DNA of 64,000 bases, taken from Azospira oryzae. Lineage in GTDB: Bacteria; Pseudomonadota; Gammaproteobacteria; Burkholderiales; Rhodocyclaceae. Below, piece after piece: positions 57,577 to 64,000 of the stretch. Where the stretch lies: NCBI RefSeq assembly GCF_004217225.1, contig NZ_SHKM01000002.1, positions 687,307-751,306 on the forward strand, read 5' to 3'. The notes beneath the pieces were generated by a model, which worked only from the letters and a program-made list of their open reading frames with translations, was not told the DNA's origin and ran no database searches. Numbering within the stretch: position 1 is the first letter of the stretch; the number at the start of each line of letters is the position of its first letter. The translations under genes and the position numbers were made by a program.

Positions 57577-58251
57577 TCAATCCCCGCAGAGGCGGCCGTC
57601 GCGCAGGCCCACCACCCGGTGCACCGCGCTGGACTTGATCACCAGGGGGTCGTGGCTGGTCAGCAGCACCGTGCGGCCCTCGCCGCTGAGCTCCTCCAGG
57701 ATGGCGAGAAATTGCTTGGACAGGGTGGTGTCCAGATTGGCCGTGGGCTCGTCGGCGATGATGACTTCGGGGTCGTTGATCAGGGCCCGGGCGATGGCCA
57801 CCCGCTGCTGCTCGCCGCCGGACAGCCACTCCACCCGGGCATGGCGGCGGTGGCCCAGCTGCAGGCGCGCCAACAGGACCTCGGCCCGCTGCAGCAGTTC
57901 GGCGTGGGGCTTGCCCTCCGGGTAGGCCGGCAGCATCACGTTGTCCAGAGCCGAGAGGCCCCGGATCAGGTTGAACTGCTGGAAGACGAAGCCGAAGGTG
58001 CGGCGGCGGATTTCTGTGAGGAAGCGTTCCGGCAGGCCGGAAATGTCTTCCCCGTGCAGGCGCACCCGGCCCCGGGTGGGGCGGGCCAGGCAGCCGACGA
58101 TGGTCAGCAGGCTGGTTTTGCCCGAGCCGCTGGGGCCCTGGAAGGCGGTGACGCGCCGGGCCTCCAGTTCCAGGTCGATGCCGGAGAGGGCCCAGTATTC
58201 GTTGTGCTGGCCCTGGTTGAAGGCCTTGTGGATGTCGGTGAGCTGGATCAT
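57577..58251 (-). CDS. MacB/LolD-type ABC transporter ATPase
   Basis: A protein of 224 residues. Walker A GPSGSGKTS, Q-loop FVFQQFNLIRG, signature [15 protein letters not shown], Walker B VIIADEPTANLD and switch His in LLTSHDP are intact. The type is that of the MacB/LolD family that works with FtsX-like permeases. The start MIQLTDIHKAFNQGQHN was chosen. It lies 14 bases after the permease gene and 3 bases before the next gene. Confidence 0.92.
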   Translation of the reverse strand: MIQLTDIHKAFNQGQHNEYWALSGIDLELEARRVTAFQGPSGSGKTSLLTIVGCLARPTRGRVRLHGEDISGLPERFLTEIRRRTFGFVFQQFNLIRGLSALDNVMLPAYPEGKPHAELLQRAEVLLARLQLGHRRHARVEWLSGGEQQRVAIARALINDPEVIIADEPTANLDTTLSKQFLAILEELSGEGRTVLLTSHDPLVIKSSAVHRVVGLRDGRLCGD

Positions 58252-58265
58252 GGCAGGTCCCCCGG

Positions 58266-59402
58266 TCAGCCGCGCATGGCCGCGTCGGGATCGATGATGG
58301 CGGCGCGCCAGATGGGCACCAGCACGGCGGCGGTGTAGGGCACCACGGTGAAGAAGAAGAGGGTGAACAGCTGCAGGCCGTCCAGCTGGGGCACCAGGGT
58401 GAAGCGGGGATAAAGCACCGCCCAGCCCTTCAGCACCGGCTCGAAGAGGCGGGCGCCGAAGTGGAAGACATGGACATAGGCCCCCACCAGGCCGAGGAGG
58501 AAGGCGCTGAAGGAAATCAGCAGGCCTTCCCACAGCTTCATGCGCAGCACGTCCCCGGTCTCCCAGCCGATGGCCTTGAGGATGCCGATCTCCCGCCGCT
58601 CGTCGGCGGAAAGGCCGGACGCCTTCTCCCAGGCCAGGATGGCAAAGGCCAGCAGGGCCGCCGCCAGCAGGGCGAGGGCGATGCCCTCGCGCCAGTCCAG
58701 CAGGCTGGCGTAGGTGCGGCGCATCTCCTCGCGCAGGATGGGGCGGGCGTCGGGCAGGGCGGCGCTGAGCTTGGCCGCCACGTTGCGCACCTCCTGGGGA
58801 TTGGCCACCGACAGGGCGATGTCCGTGTAGTGGCCGGCCGGGTAGTCGAAGAAGGCGCGGAAATCGGCCTCGCCGAGCAGCACCAGGTCGGCGCTGATGA
58901 GTTCGCTGCTGGCCGGCAGCACCTCGTCCACGGTGAAGGTGAACAGCTTGCCGCCGTAGGAGCGCAGGGACAGGGGCTGGCCCGCCTGCAGGCCCCGCTC
59001 CCGGGCCAGGGTGGCGCCCAGGCGCAGATGGCCCGGCGCCGGCGCCTCAGCGGCCGGCACCAGCAGGGTGTAGTTGGCCTTGCTCACCGGATCGTAGTAG
59101 TAGCCCCACAGGCGTCCCTGCTGGTGCTGCACGCCGCGGATGCGGCCGATCTTCTCCAGGTAGCCCGGCGGGATCAGGTCGTGGCGCCCCGCCACCAGGC
59201 GCTGCAGGATCACCTCCGGCGAGTCGGCCAGCACCGCCGCCGCTTCCTGGCGCAGGGCCTGGCCGAAGAGGGAGACCGAGGCCAGCATGAACACCAGCAG
59301 GGCATAGACCGCCAGCAGGCCCAGGTTGCGGGCCTTGCGCCGGGCCAGGGCGGCCAGGGTGTAGTCAATCAGGTAGCGTTGTTTCTCGATCCAGGGGCGC
59401 AT
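58266..59402 (-). CDS. FtsX/MacB-type ABC transporter permease
   Basis: A protein of 378 residues with one N-terminal membrane helix (LGLLAVYALLVFMLASVSLF), a periplasmic domain of about 200 residues, and three C-terminal helices, the FtsX/MacB/LolCE layout. The cytoplasmic coupling stretch includes ERREIGILKAIGWETGDVL. Such transporters drive mechanical work on periplasmic partners rather than small-molecule uptake. It overlaps the upstream small gene by 38 bases. Confidence 0.9.
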   Translation of the reverse strand: MRPWIEKQRYLIDYTLAALARRKARNLGLLAVYALLVFMLASVSLFGQALRQEAAAVLADSPEVILQRLVAGRHDLIPPGYLEKIGRIRGVQHQQGRLWGYYYDPVSKANYTLLVPAAEAPAPGHLRLGATLARERGLQAGQPLSLRSYGGKLFTFTVDEVLPASSELISADLVLLGEADFRAFFDYPAGHYTDIALSVANPQEVRNVAAKLSAALPDARPILREEMRRTYASLLDWREGIALALLAAALLAFAILAWEKASGLSADERREIGILKAIGWETGDVLRMKLWEGLLISFSAFLLGLVGAYVHVFHFGARLFEPVLKGWAVLYPRFTLVPQLDGLQLFTLFFFTVVPYTAAVLVPIWRAAIIDPDAAMRG

Positions 59403-59700
59403 AGTGGGGCAGACGGGCGGGGGGCGGCGGCACGACGGAGCCGGAGGGGAAGTGGTCCAGGGCCAGGGGATGGTCCTGGAACGGCGAATGGAGATCGGCC
59501 AGGGACAGGTGCCGGGTGTAGCGGGCCTCGGTGAACAGGGCCAGGTCGCTCAGGCCCAGCTGCTGCACCAGGGCGGCCCGTGCGGCCTGCTCCTGCTGCC
59601 GCGGCGGTGCCAGGCGGCGGGCGTCGGCCAGCATGGACAGGAACAGCAACAGAAGCACGGCCAGGAAGGCGCCGAAGCGGGCCGAGGGGCGCCGCGTCAC
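59365..59700 (-). CDS. Small putative exported protein in the Sco/ABC operon
   Basis: A protein of 111 residues with an N-terminal hydrophobic segment (FGAFLAVLLLLFLSMLADA) and a mature part containing LSDLALFTEARYTRHLSLADLHSPFQ and FPSGSVVPPP. I do not recognise the family. It starts four bases inside the Sco-like gene's stop and runs 38 bases into the permease gene, so it is tightly packed in the operon. The unusual length of the overlap means the call is moderately certain; the alternative is an open frame by chance. Confidence 0.6.
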   Translation of the reverse strand: MTRRPSARFGAFLAVLLLLFLSMLADARRLAPPRQQEQAARAALVQQLGLSDLALFTEARYTRHLSLADLHSPFQDHPLALDHFPSGSVVPPPPARLPHYAPLDRETTLPD

Positions 59701-60248
59701 AACAGGCTCCGGATGGCGGCCACCATCTCCTGGGGCGAGGCGCCGGGGGGCAGGGTGGCAGCCAGGCGGCCGCTGCCGTCGAGCAGGTAGCTGCTGCCGC
59801 TGTGGTCCACGAAGTAGCTGCCGTCGGGGCGTGGCGCCTGCTTCTCGAAGCCGGTGCCGAGTGCCTTGGCCAGGGCTGCGGTCTGGGCCGGCGGGGCGCT
59901 GGCGCCCACCAGCAGGGGGTGGAAGAAGGCCGTATAGCCTTGCAGGGCGGCGGGCGTGTCCCGCTCCGGGTCCACCGTCACCAGGACCAGATGTACCCGC
60001 TCCCGTTCCGCCGGGGTCAGGCTATTGAGGGCCTGGGCGCCGGTGGCCAGGGCCGTGGGCGAAAGATCGGGACAGTTGGTGTAGCCGAAGAAAAGCAGGC
60101 GCACCTGGCCGTCGGCGGCGGGGCTGTCGAGGGGGCCGGCGGCAGTCTGCAGATGAAATTCGACGGGCACACCCGTGCCCCGGGATTCGGCGGCGGGCTG
60201 GCAGGCGCCCAGCAGGAACAGCAGGGCGAGAAACGGAAGGATGCGCAC
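59697..60248 (-). CDS. Sco1/SenC-like lipoprotein lacking the second copper-ligand Cys
   Basis: A protein of 183 residues with a lipobox ending at Cys16 (LFLLGAC). The thioredoxin-like Sco fold is recognised from LLFFGYTNCPDLSPTAL, VTVDPERDTP, and the His149 motif DHSGSSYLLD. The usual CxxxC copper site is CxxxS here: Cys59 is present but Ser63 replaces the second cysteine. Sco proteins deliver copper to cytochrome oxidase CuA and sometimes to nitrous oxide reductase. It is the first gene of the five-gene minus-strand operon. Confidence 0.88.
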   Translation of the reverse strand: MRILPFLALLFLLGACQPAAESRGTGVPVEFHLQTAAGPLDSPAADGQVRLLFFGYTNCPDLSPTALATGAQALNSLTPAERERVHLVLVTVDPERDTPAALQGYTAFFHPLLVGASAPPAQTAALAKALGTGFEKQAPRPDGSYFVDHSGSSYLLDGSGRLAATLPPGASPQEMVAAIRSLL

Positions 60249-60490
60249 GGGCTGGGACGAATGGGCGACCGGCGGTCACCGAGCTTGGTCAAGGCGCCAT
60301 GGTAATGAAGGCGCTCCTGGCGGCGCTGCGACAAATTGACGCAGCACCCGGCGCCGGGCCGCGTTACACGGCGTTACGGGGAGTTACCGTTCACCTGCAA
60401 ACCGGAGGTTGGTGGTTGGCGTTATTGCCCTCAAGGGAGCGAAATGGTTTCGCGACCGGAAGGACAAGCCAAATATCAGGAGATAGAGAA

Positions 60491-60787
60491 ATGACCAAGA
60501 ACCTCATCGCTGTTGCCCTCTTCGCTGCTTTCGGTACTGCTTTCGCCCAGGCTCCCGCCACGCCGGCCACCCCCGCCACTCCTGCGGCGCCTGCTGCCGC
60601 ACCGGCCAAGGCTGCGGTGGAAGCACCGAAGGCCGAAGTGAAGGCGGAAGCCAAGGCCGAGGCCAAGCCGGCCGTGAAGCACGGCCACAAGAAGGTAGAG
60701 AAGAAGGCCGAGCAGGCCGGCGAGAAGGCTGAAAAGGCCGAGGCCGCCAAGCCTGAAGTGAAGCCTGCCGAACCCGCCAAGAAGTAA
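60491..60787 (+). CDS. Small Ala/Lys/Glu-rich exported protein
   Basis: Ninety-eight residues starting MTKNLIAVALFAAFGTAFAQ, a signal peptide likely cleaved after AFA/QAP. The mature part is low complexity: repeats of PAT, then PKAEVKAEAKAEAK and KKVEKKAEQAGEKAEKAE. It is probably unstructured or a helix-rich charged protein in the periplasm or outer membrane. AGGAGATAGAGAA precedes the ATG. The family is not recognised; such proteins are common near envelope genes. A terminator follows. Confidence 0.65.
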   Translation: MTKNLIAVALFAAFGTAFAQAPATPATPATPAAPAAAPAKAAVEAPKAEVKAEAKAEAKPAVKHGHKKVEKKAEQAGEKAEKAEAAKPEVKPAEPAKK

Positions 60788-60830
60788 GCGCTGGGCTGCC
60801 CCGGGGCAGCCGCGAATGGCCCGTTGCACG

Positions 60831-60868
60831 AGGGCGCCCGATCCTGCGATCCGGCGCCCTTTTCTTTT
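60831..60868 (+). terminator. Intrinsic terminator after the Ala/Lys-rich gene
   Basis: AGGGCGCC-C-GATC (60831-60843) pairs with GATC-C-GGCGCCCT (60848-60860) around CTGC, followed by TTTCTTTT. Confidence 0.85.
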
Positions 60869-61103
60869 GTCCGCCCGCCATCGCGATGACGACATCAATG
60901 TAAAAATGGGTACGACTTTGTAATAATGACGCCTGCGCTTGGCCGGGCCATGGCAACCATGGGCCCCGTCTGTCGCCGGCCGCGGCCCCATTCCAACACA
61001 ACCAGCAGGGGCTGGCGGCATCGCCTGTATGTAGCCTCCCGCATTGCCCGAGGCCGACTACACAAGAACCGAGCAGTACCAATAACGGGCACCCGGGGGC
61101 CGA
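60869..61103. other. Intergenic region upstream of the EIIC-EAL gene
   Basis: Together with the terminator this is a 316-base stretch without a gene. It contains TGTAATAAT (60919-60927), a possible extended -10 for the following gene, and a GGCCATGG/CCATGGGCC near-palindrome at about 60947-60964. The leader of about 170 bases does not match a cyclic di-GMP riboswitch that I can recognise. Confidence 0.4.
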
Positions 61104-63191
61104 ATGACATCGCAGCTGTCGCGCCGCGCGAGAATCTGGATCTATTCGATCAGGGACGCCTTCGTCTCCCTGATTCCCCTGACCCTGTTCGGAGTGCTGG
61201 CGGTGCTGGCGCGCAACTTTCCCCTGCCCGCCTTCCAGCAATTCCTGCTGGGCGGAAGCGGCCAGGCCTTCTCCGGCATCCTCGATCTCATCATCGGCGG
61301 CACCCACGGCGTCTTCGGCCTCTCCCTGGCGGTCGTGGTGGCCATCCACCTGCGCCAGCGTCTGCCTGTCGGCCAGCCGTTGGACGACGGGCCGTCGATC
61401 ATGGCGGTGGGCCTGTCGAGCCTGATCAATTTCATGCTCGCCACCCTGGCCATCTTCCAGCACCACGGCGGCCTCGGCTACGACCTGATGCTGGTGGGCA
61501 TCGGCGTCGGCCTCTTCTCCGCCGAGTTCATGCGCTGGTCCGCCCGCCGCTCCTGGCTGACCCTCATCAGCGCCACCCGGGATGCGGACCTGGCGGTGCA
61601 CAATGCCCTGCGCCTGAGTGTGCCGACCGCCGTGTCCGGCCTGATCGTGCTGGCCGTGGCCAGCTTCCTGGCCGCCCTGCCCACACCCCAGGCCCTCTTC
61701 GACGGCGTCGCCGCAGGCGCCCGGGAGAGCGCCCAAGGCCACTATCTGGCCATCACCTTCGTCACCCTGGTGAACCAGCTGTTCTGGTTCGTCGGCATCC
61801 ACGGCGGCCACATCCTGGACACCTTCGGCCTCGATCTCTTCGTCGCCGTGCCGAACCTGCCCGGCGGCTACCTGGTGAATCGCTCCCTCTTCGACGCCTT
61901 CGTCCTGATGGGCGGGTCGGGCGCCACCCTGGGCCTGCTGGTGGCCATCTACCTGCAGTCGCGCAGCGGCTCCCTGCTCAAGGTGGCCCGGGTGGCGACC
62001 CTGCCGGCCATGTTCAACATCAATGAAATGGTGCTGTTCGGCCTGCCCGTGGTGCTGTCGCCCCTCTACCTGCTGCCCTTCGTCCTGACGCCGGTGCTGC
62101 TGGCCCTGCTGGCCGTGGCCGCCGTCAGTTCCGGCTGGCTGCAGCTGCTGCCGGTCAGCATTCCGTGGACCACTCCGCCCTTCCTCTCCGGCTGGCTGCT
62201 GACCGGTTCCATCAAGGGCGTATTGCTGCAGGCGCTGGGGCTGTTGCTCAGCATCGGCATTTACTGGCCCTTCGTGCGGCGGGCGGAGGCCCGGCGCCTG
62301 GCGCGGGAAGACCGGCTCTTCCGGCGGGCGGCGGAAGTGGTGCTGGGCAACCGGCCGAGCAAGACATCCACCATCCGGCGCCTGGACGAAGTGGGCAGCA
62401 TCAGCCGGCGGGTGCTGGGCCTGCTGCGGGAGGATGTGCGCCATGGCCGGCTGTTGCTGCACTATCAGCCCAAGCACGACTGCCGGGACCGCCTGCTCGG
62501 CTTCGAGGCCCTGGTGCGCTGGCCCCAGGCACCCCACCCCTCCGTCTCCCCAGCCATGGCGGTGATCCTGGCGGAGGAGGGGCGGCTGATCAACGAACTG
62601 GGCCTGTGGGTCTTCCGCCAGGCCCTGGCCTTCAAGGCGCACCTCAACCAGAGCGGCTTTGCCGGCTTGAGCCTGGCCATCAACGTGTCGCCCCTGCAGC
62701 TGGCCCACGGCGATTTCGCCGAGCGCATCGCTCGCCTCATGGCCGAGACGCCGGTGCAGCCGGCGGAGATTGAAATCGAAATCACCGAATCCCAAGTCAT
62801 GCCCGACGACCCGGTGATCGACAGCAACATCCAGGCCCTGGGGCGCATGGGCTTCAAGCTTGCCATGGACGATTTCGGCATGGGCCACACTTCCCTGCTG
62901 CACCTGCGGCGCTTCGCCATCGACGTCATCAAGATCGACGGTTCCCTGACCCGGGATGTGCTGCACAGTGCCACCAATGGCGACATCATCCGGGCCATCG
63001 CGGCCCTGGGCCAGGCGCGGGACATCGCCATCGTCGCCGAATTCGTCGAAACGGCGGCGCAGAAGCAGGCCCTGGCCAATCTGGGCTGCCATGTCTTCCA
63101 GGGCTATTACTACAGCCCGCCCCTGGCGGAGGCGGATTGCCTGGCCTATTGCCGGCGGCAGCCGGACGAGGCGGAGGTCGGCGCCGCCTGA
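61104..63191 (+). CDS. PTS EIIC-like membrane domain fused to EAL phosphodiesterase
   Basis: A protein of 695 residues. Residues about 10-395 form a polytopic domain like PTS lactose/cellobiose EIIC (PSIMAVGLSSLINFMLATL, NQLFWFVGIHGGHIL, FNINEMVLFGLPVVLSP). A linker leads to an EAL domain (about 430-685) with Glu468-Ala-Leu, INVSPLQL, EIEITES, Asp589-Asp590 in MDDFGMGHTSLL, Lys610 and Glu646/Glu649 (EFVET), so the catalytic set for cyclic di-GMP hydrolysis is complete. No PTS EIIA/EIIB genes are nearby. The membrane domain is probably a sugar sensor or transporter coupled to second-messenger breakdown. Confidence 0.9.
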   Translation: MTSQLSRRARIWIYSIRDAFVSLIPLTLFGVLAVLARNFPLPAFQQFLLGGSGQAFSGILDLIIGGTHGVFGLSLAVVVAIHLRQRLPVGQPLDDGPSIMAVGLSSLINFMLATLAIFQHHGGLGYDLMLVGIGVGLFSAEFMRWSARRSWLTLISATRDADLAVHNALRLSVPTAVSGLIVLAVASFLAALPTPQALFDGVAAGARESAQGHYLAITFVTLVNQLFWFVGIHGGHILDTFGLDLFVAVPNLPGGYLVNRSLFDAFVLMGGSGATLGLLVAIYLQSRSGSLLKVARVATLPAMFNINEMVLFGLPVVLSPLYLLPFVLTPVLLALLAVAAVSSGWLQLLPVSIPWTTPPFLSGWLLTGSIKGVLLQALGLLLSIGIYWPFVRRAEARRLAREDRLFRRAAEVVLGNRPSKTSTIRRLDEVGSISRRVLGLLREDVRHGRLLLHYQPKHDCRDRLLGFEALVRWPQAPHPSVSPAMAVILAEEGRLINELGLWVFRQALAFKAHLNQSGFAGLSLAINVSPLQLAHGDFAERIARLMAETPVQPAEIEIEITESQVMPDDPVIDSNIQALGRMGFKLAMDDFGMGHTSLLHLRRFAIDVIKIDGSLTRDVLHSATNGDIIRAIAALGQARDIAIVAEFVETAAQKQALANLGCHVFQGYYYSPPLAEADCLAYCRRQPDEAEVGAA

Positions 63192-63223
63192 GTCGGGGAG
63201 GGAAATGGGGGCGGATGACGCAG

Positions 63224-63250
63224 GGCTTGCCGGCCTAGGCCGGCAAGCCC
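63224..63250. terminator. Candidate bidirectional hairpin between EIIC-EAL and EAL-HDOD genes
   Basis: GGGCTTGCCGGCC (63223-63235) and GGCCGGCAAGCCC (63238-63250) form a perfect 13-bp stem around TA, followed by TTATT on the plus strand. It lies between convergent genes. Confidence 0.65.
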
Positions 63251-64000
63251 TTATTCCATCTTGTCGGCGAAGCTCAGGGCTTCCAGCTGGGCCTTGTTGA
63301 TCTGGGCGGCGGAGAGGCCCAGCAGGCCGGCCTGCTGGATCAGGCGGGTGCCGTCGCCGTCCTCGCAGGCCAGGGCGATGTCGAGGAAGGGGCCGTAGAG
63401 GCCGCCGCGGCCGAGCAGGGCCTCGCTGATGGGTTCGGGCAGGTGCATGGCTTCCAGCACCTGCTCCATGGGCACGCCCAGCATGTGGTCGAGCAGGGAG
63501 AAGGCGCCGGTGATGAACAGGTTGTCGTACTCGGACTTGTCCACCACGCCGTGGCCCAGGGCCTCCATGAGGCGGGCCCGGGTCAGGGCGGTGTGCATCA
63601 GGGCCGGGGCCATGGGGTCCTTGGAGGCGGTAACCAGCAGCAGGGAGAGCCACTTGTTGAGCTTCTCGTAGCCGAGGATGGTGACGGCGTGCTTGAAGGA
63701 CTGGATCTCGCAGGAGAGGCCGAAGCCCACCGAGTTGATGTAGCGCAGCAGCTTGTAGGAGAGGGCCACGTCCTGCTTCAGGGCCGCTTCGATCTTGCCC
63801 GTGTCCTCGTTGTTGCGCACCAGGTTGAGCACCCGCACGATGTGGGCATGGCTGGGGTTGAGGGTCTTGCCGGCCGGCGCCGTCAGGTTCTTGAAGAACC
63901 AGCCGGCGGCGGCGGAGACGCCCGCATCCATGCAGGCCTGGAATTCCTGCGGTGTATCGGCGTTGAAGGCGACGGGAATGCCCACCTGCTGGGTCTTGGC
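63251..64000 (-). CDS. EAL-HDOD signalling protein (YuxH-like), 3' part
   Basis: The visible 249 codons encode the end of an EAL-like domain (MGIPVAFNADTPQEF, GVSAAAGWFFKN) followed by an HDOD domain (VRVLNLVRNNEDTGKIEAAL-, LKQDVALSYKLLRYINS, GYEKLNKWLSLLLV). The frame stays open to the right edge, so the N-terminal part lies outside the window. Proteins of this architecture act in bacterial signalling without proven enzymatic activity. It is convergent with the EIIC-EAL gene, with a 59-base gap holding a GCCGGC-rich repeat (GGCTTGCCGGCC / GGCCGGCAAGCC) that may be a bidirectional terminator. Confidence 0.88.
   Translation of the reverse strand, partial: AKTQQVGIPVAFNADTPQEFQACMDAGVSAAAGWFFKNLTAPAGKTLNPSHAHIVRVLNLVRNNEDTGKIEAALKQDVALSYKLLRYINSVGFGLSCEIQSFKHAVTILGYEKLNKWLSLLLVTASKDPMAPALMHTALTRARLMEALGHGVVDKSEYDNLFITGAFSLLDHMLGVPMEQVLEAMHLPEPISEALLGRGGLYGPFLDIALACEDGDGTRLIQQAGLLGLSAAQINKAQLEALSFADKME

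Noticed and set aside
60869-61103. Cyclic-di-GMP riboswitch before the EAL gene
   Set aside because: The long leader invited the idea, but none of the conserved GEMM blocks (such as the GCAAA/CACGCA segments) could be found.
60504-63653. Open frame of 1049 codons antisense to the EIIC-EAL gene
   Set aside because: Composition is that of a GC-rich shadow, it spans a terminator and two real genes, and the plus-strand protein has a complete EAL catalytic set.

Overview
This window is GC-rich, densely coded DNA from a betaproteobacterium, most probably a member of the Rhodocyclales (Azospira/Dechloromonas-like). That placement is inferred from gene order (thiD-thiE-hemL divergent from rubredoxin-pilGHIJL; dapF-DUF484-xerC; ahcY with an SAH riboswitch followed by metF) and from the respiratory and copper-related gene content. 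No database search was run. About 59 protein genes are supported, with short intergenic gaps, several ATGA-type overlaps and clear intrinsic terminators. I see no tRNA, rRNA, CRISPR array, insertion sequence or prophage.

Layout. 1-541 is a decayed ALDH7-type aldehyde dehydrogenase. 534-7228 holds a DUF2339 membrane protein, a small lipoprotein, a sodium:solute symporter with a His-rich tail, a PPK2 polyphosphate kinase and a DUF805 protein. 7372-10127 (minus) is thiD-thiE-hemL. 10219-20129 (plus) is a rubredoxin gene followed by the twitching-motility chemosensory operon pilG-pilH-pilI-pilJ-pilL; the giant CheA-like pilL is broken by one frameshift near 17735. 20188-28802 (minus) carries a DUF2238 protein, an unknown 151-residue protein, rlmI, a ferritin-like/VIT1 fusion, xerC, DUF484, dapF, a GNAT acetyltransferase and two tandem lipid A-type acyltransferases.

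28860-36155 is the S-adenosylmethionine cycle. metK follows a promoter and a leader that matches the SAM-II riboswitch. An acyl-CoA synthetase and an HD-GYP phosphodiesterase lie between it and ahcY, which follows an SAH riboswitch and leads into a small S4-domain gene and metF. The cycle therefore appears to be sensed at both its product (SAM) and its by-product (SAH). 36338-44264 holds a DUF465 gene, the gltIJKL-type amino-acid ABC transporter, a divergent EamA/LysR pair, a DUF255 thioredoxin-fold protein and a cytochrome c551-like protein. 44454-49647 is livJHMGF with a DUF59 (SufT/PaaD-like) gene coupled to its end.

49650-60248 is the most distinctive region. It contains three NosL-like metal-site proteins, an NnrS-like membrane protein, a fecI-fecR-TonB receptor signalling unit, and a five-gene operon encoding a Sco-like lipoprotein that lacks its second copper-ligand cysteine, a small exported protein, a MacB/Lol-type ABC permease and ATPase, and a polytopic protein with Cys-Cys and His/Cys-rich motifs. 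I read it as a candidate copper acquisition and delivery system connected with respiratory copper enzymes; this is inference. The window closes with a Lys/Ala-rich exported protein, a sugar-PTS-EIIC-like/EAL fusion and the 3' part of an EAL-HDOD signalling protein that runs off the right edge.
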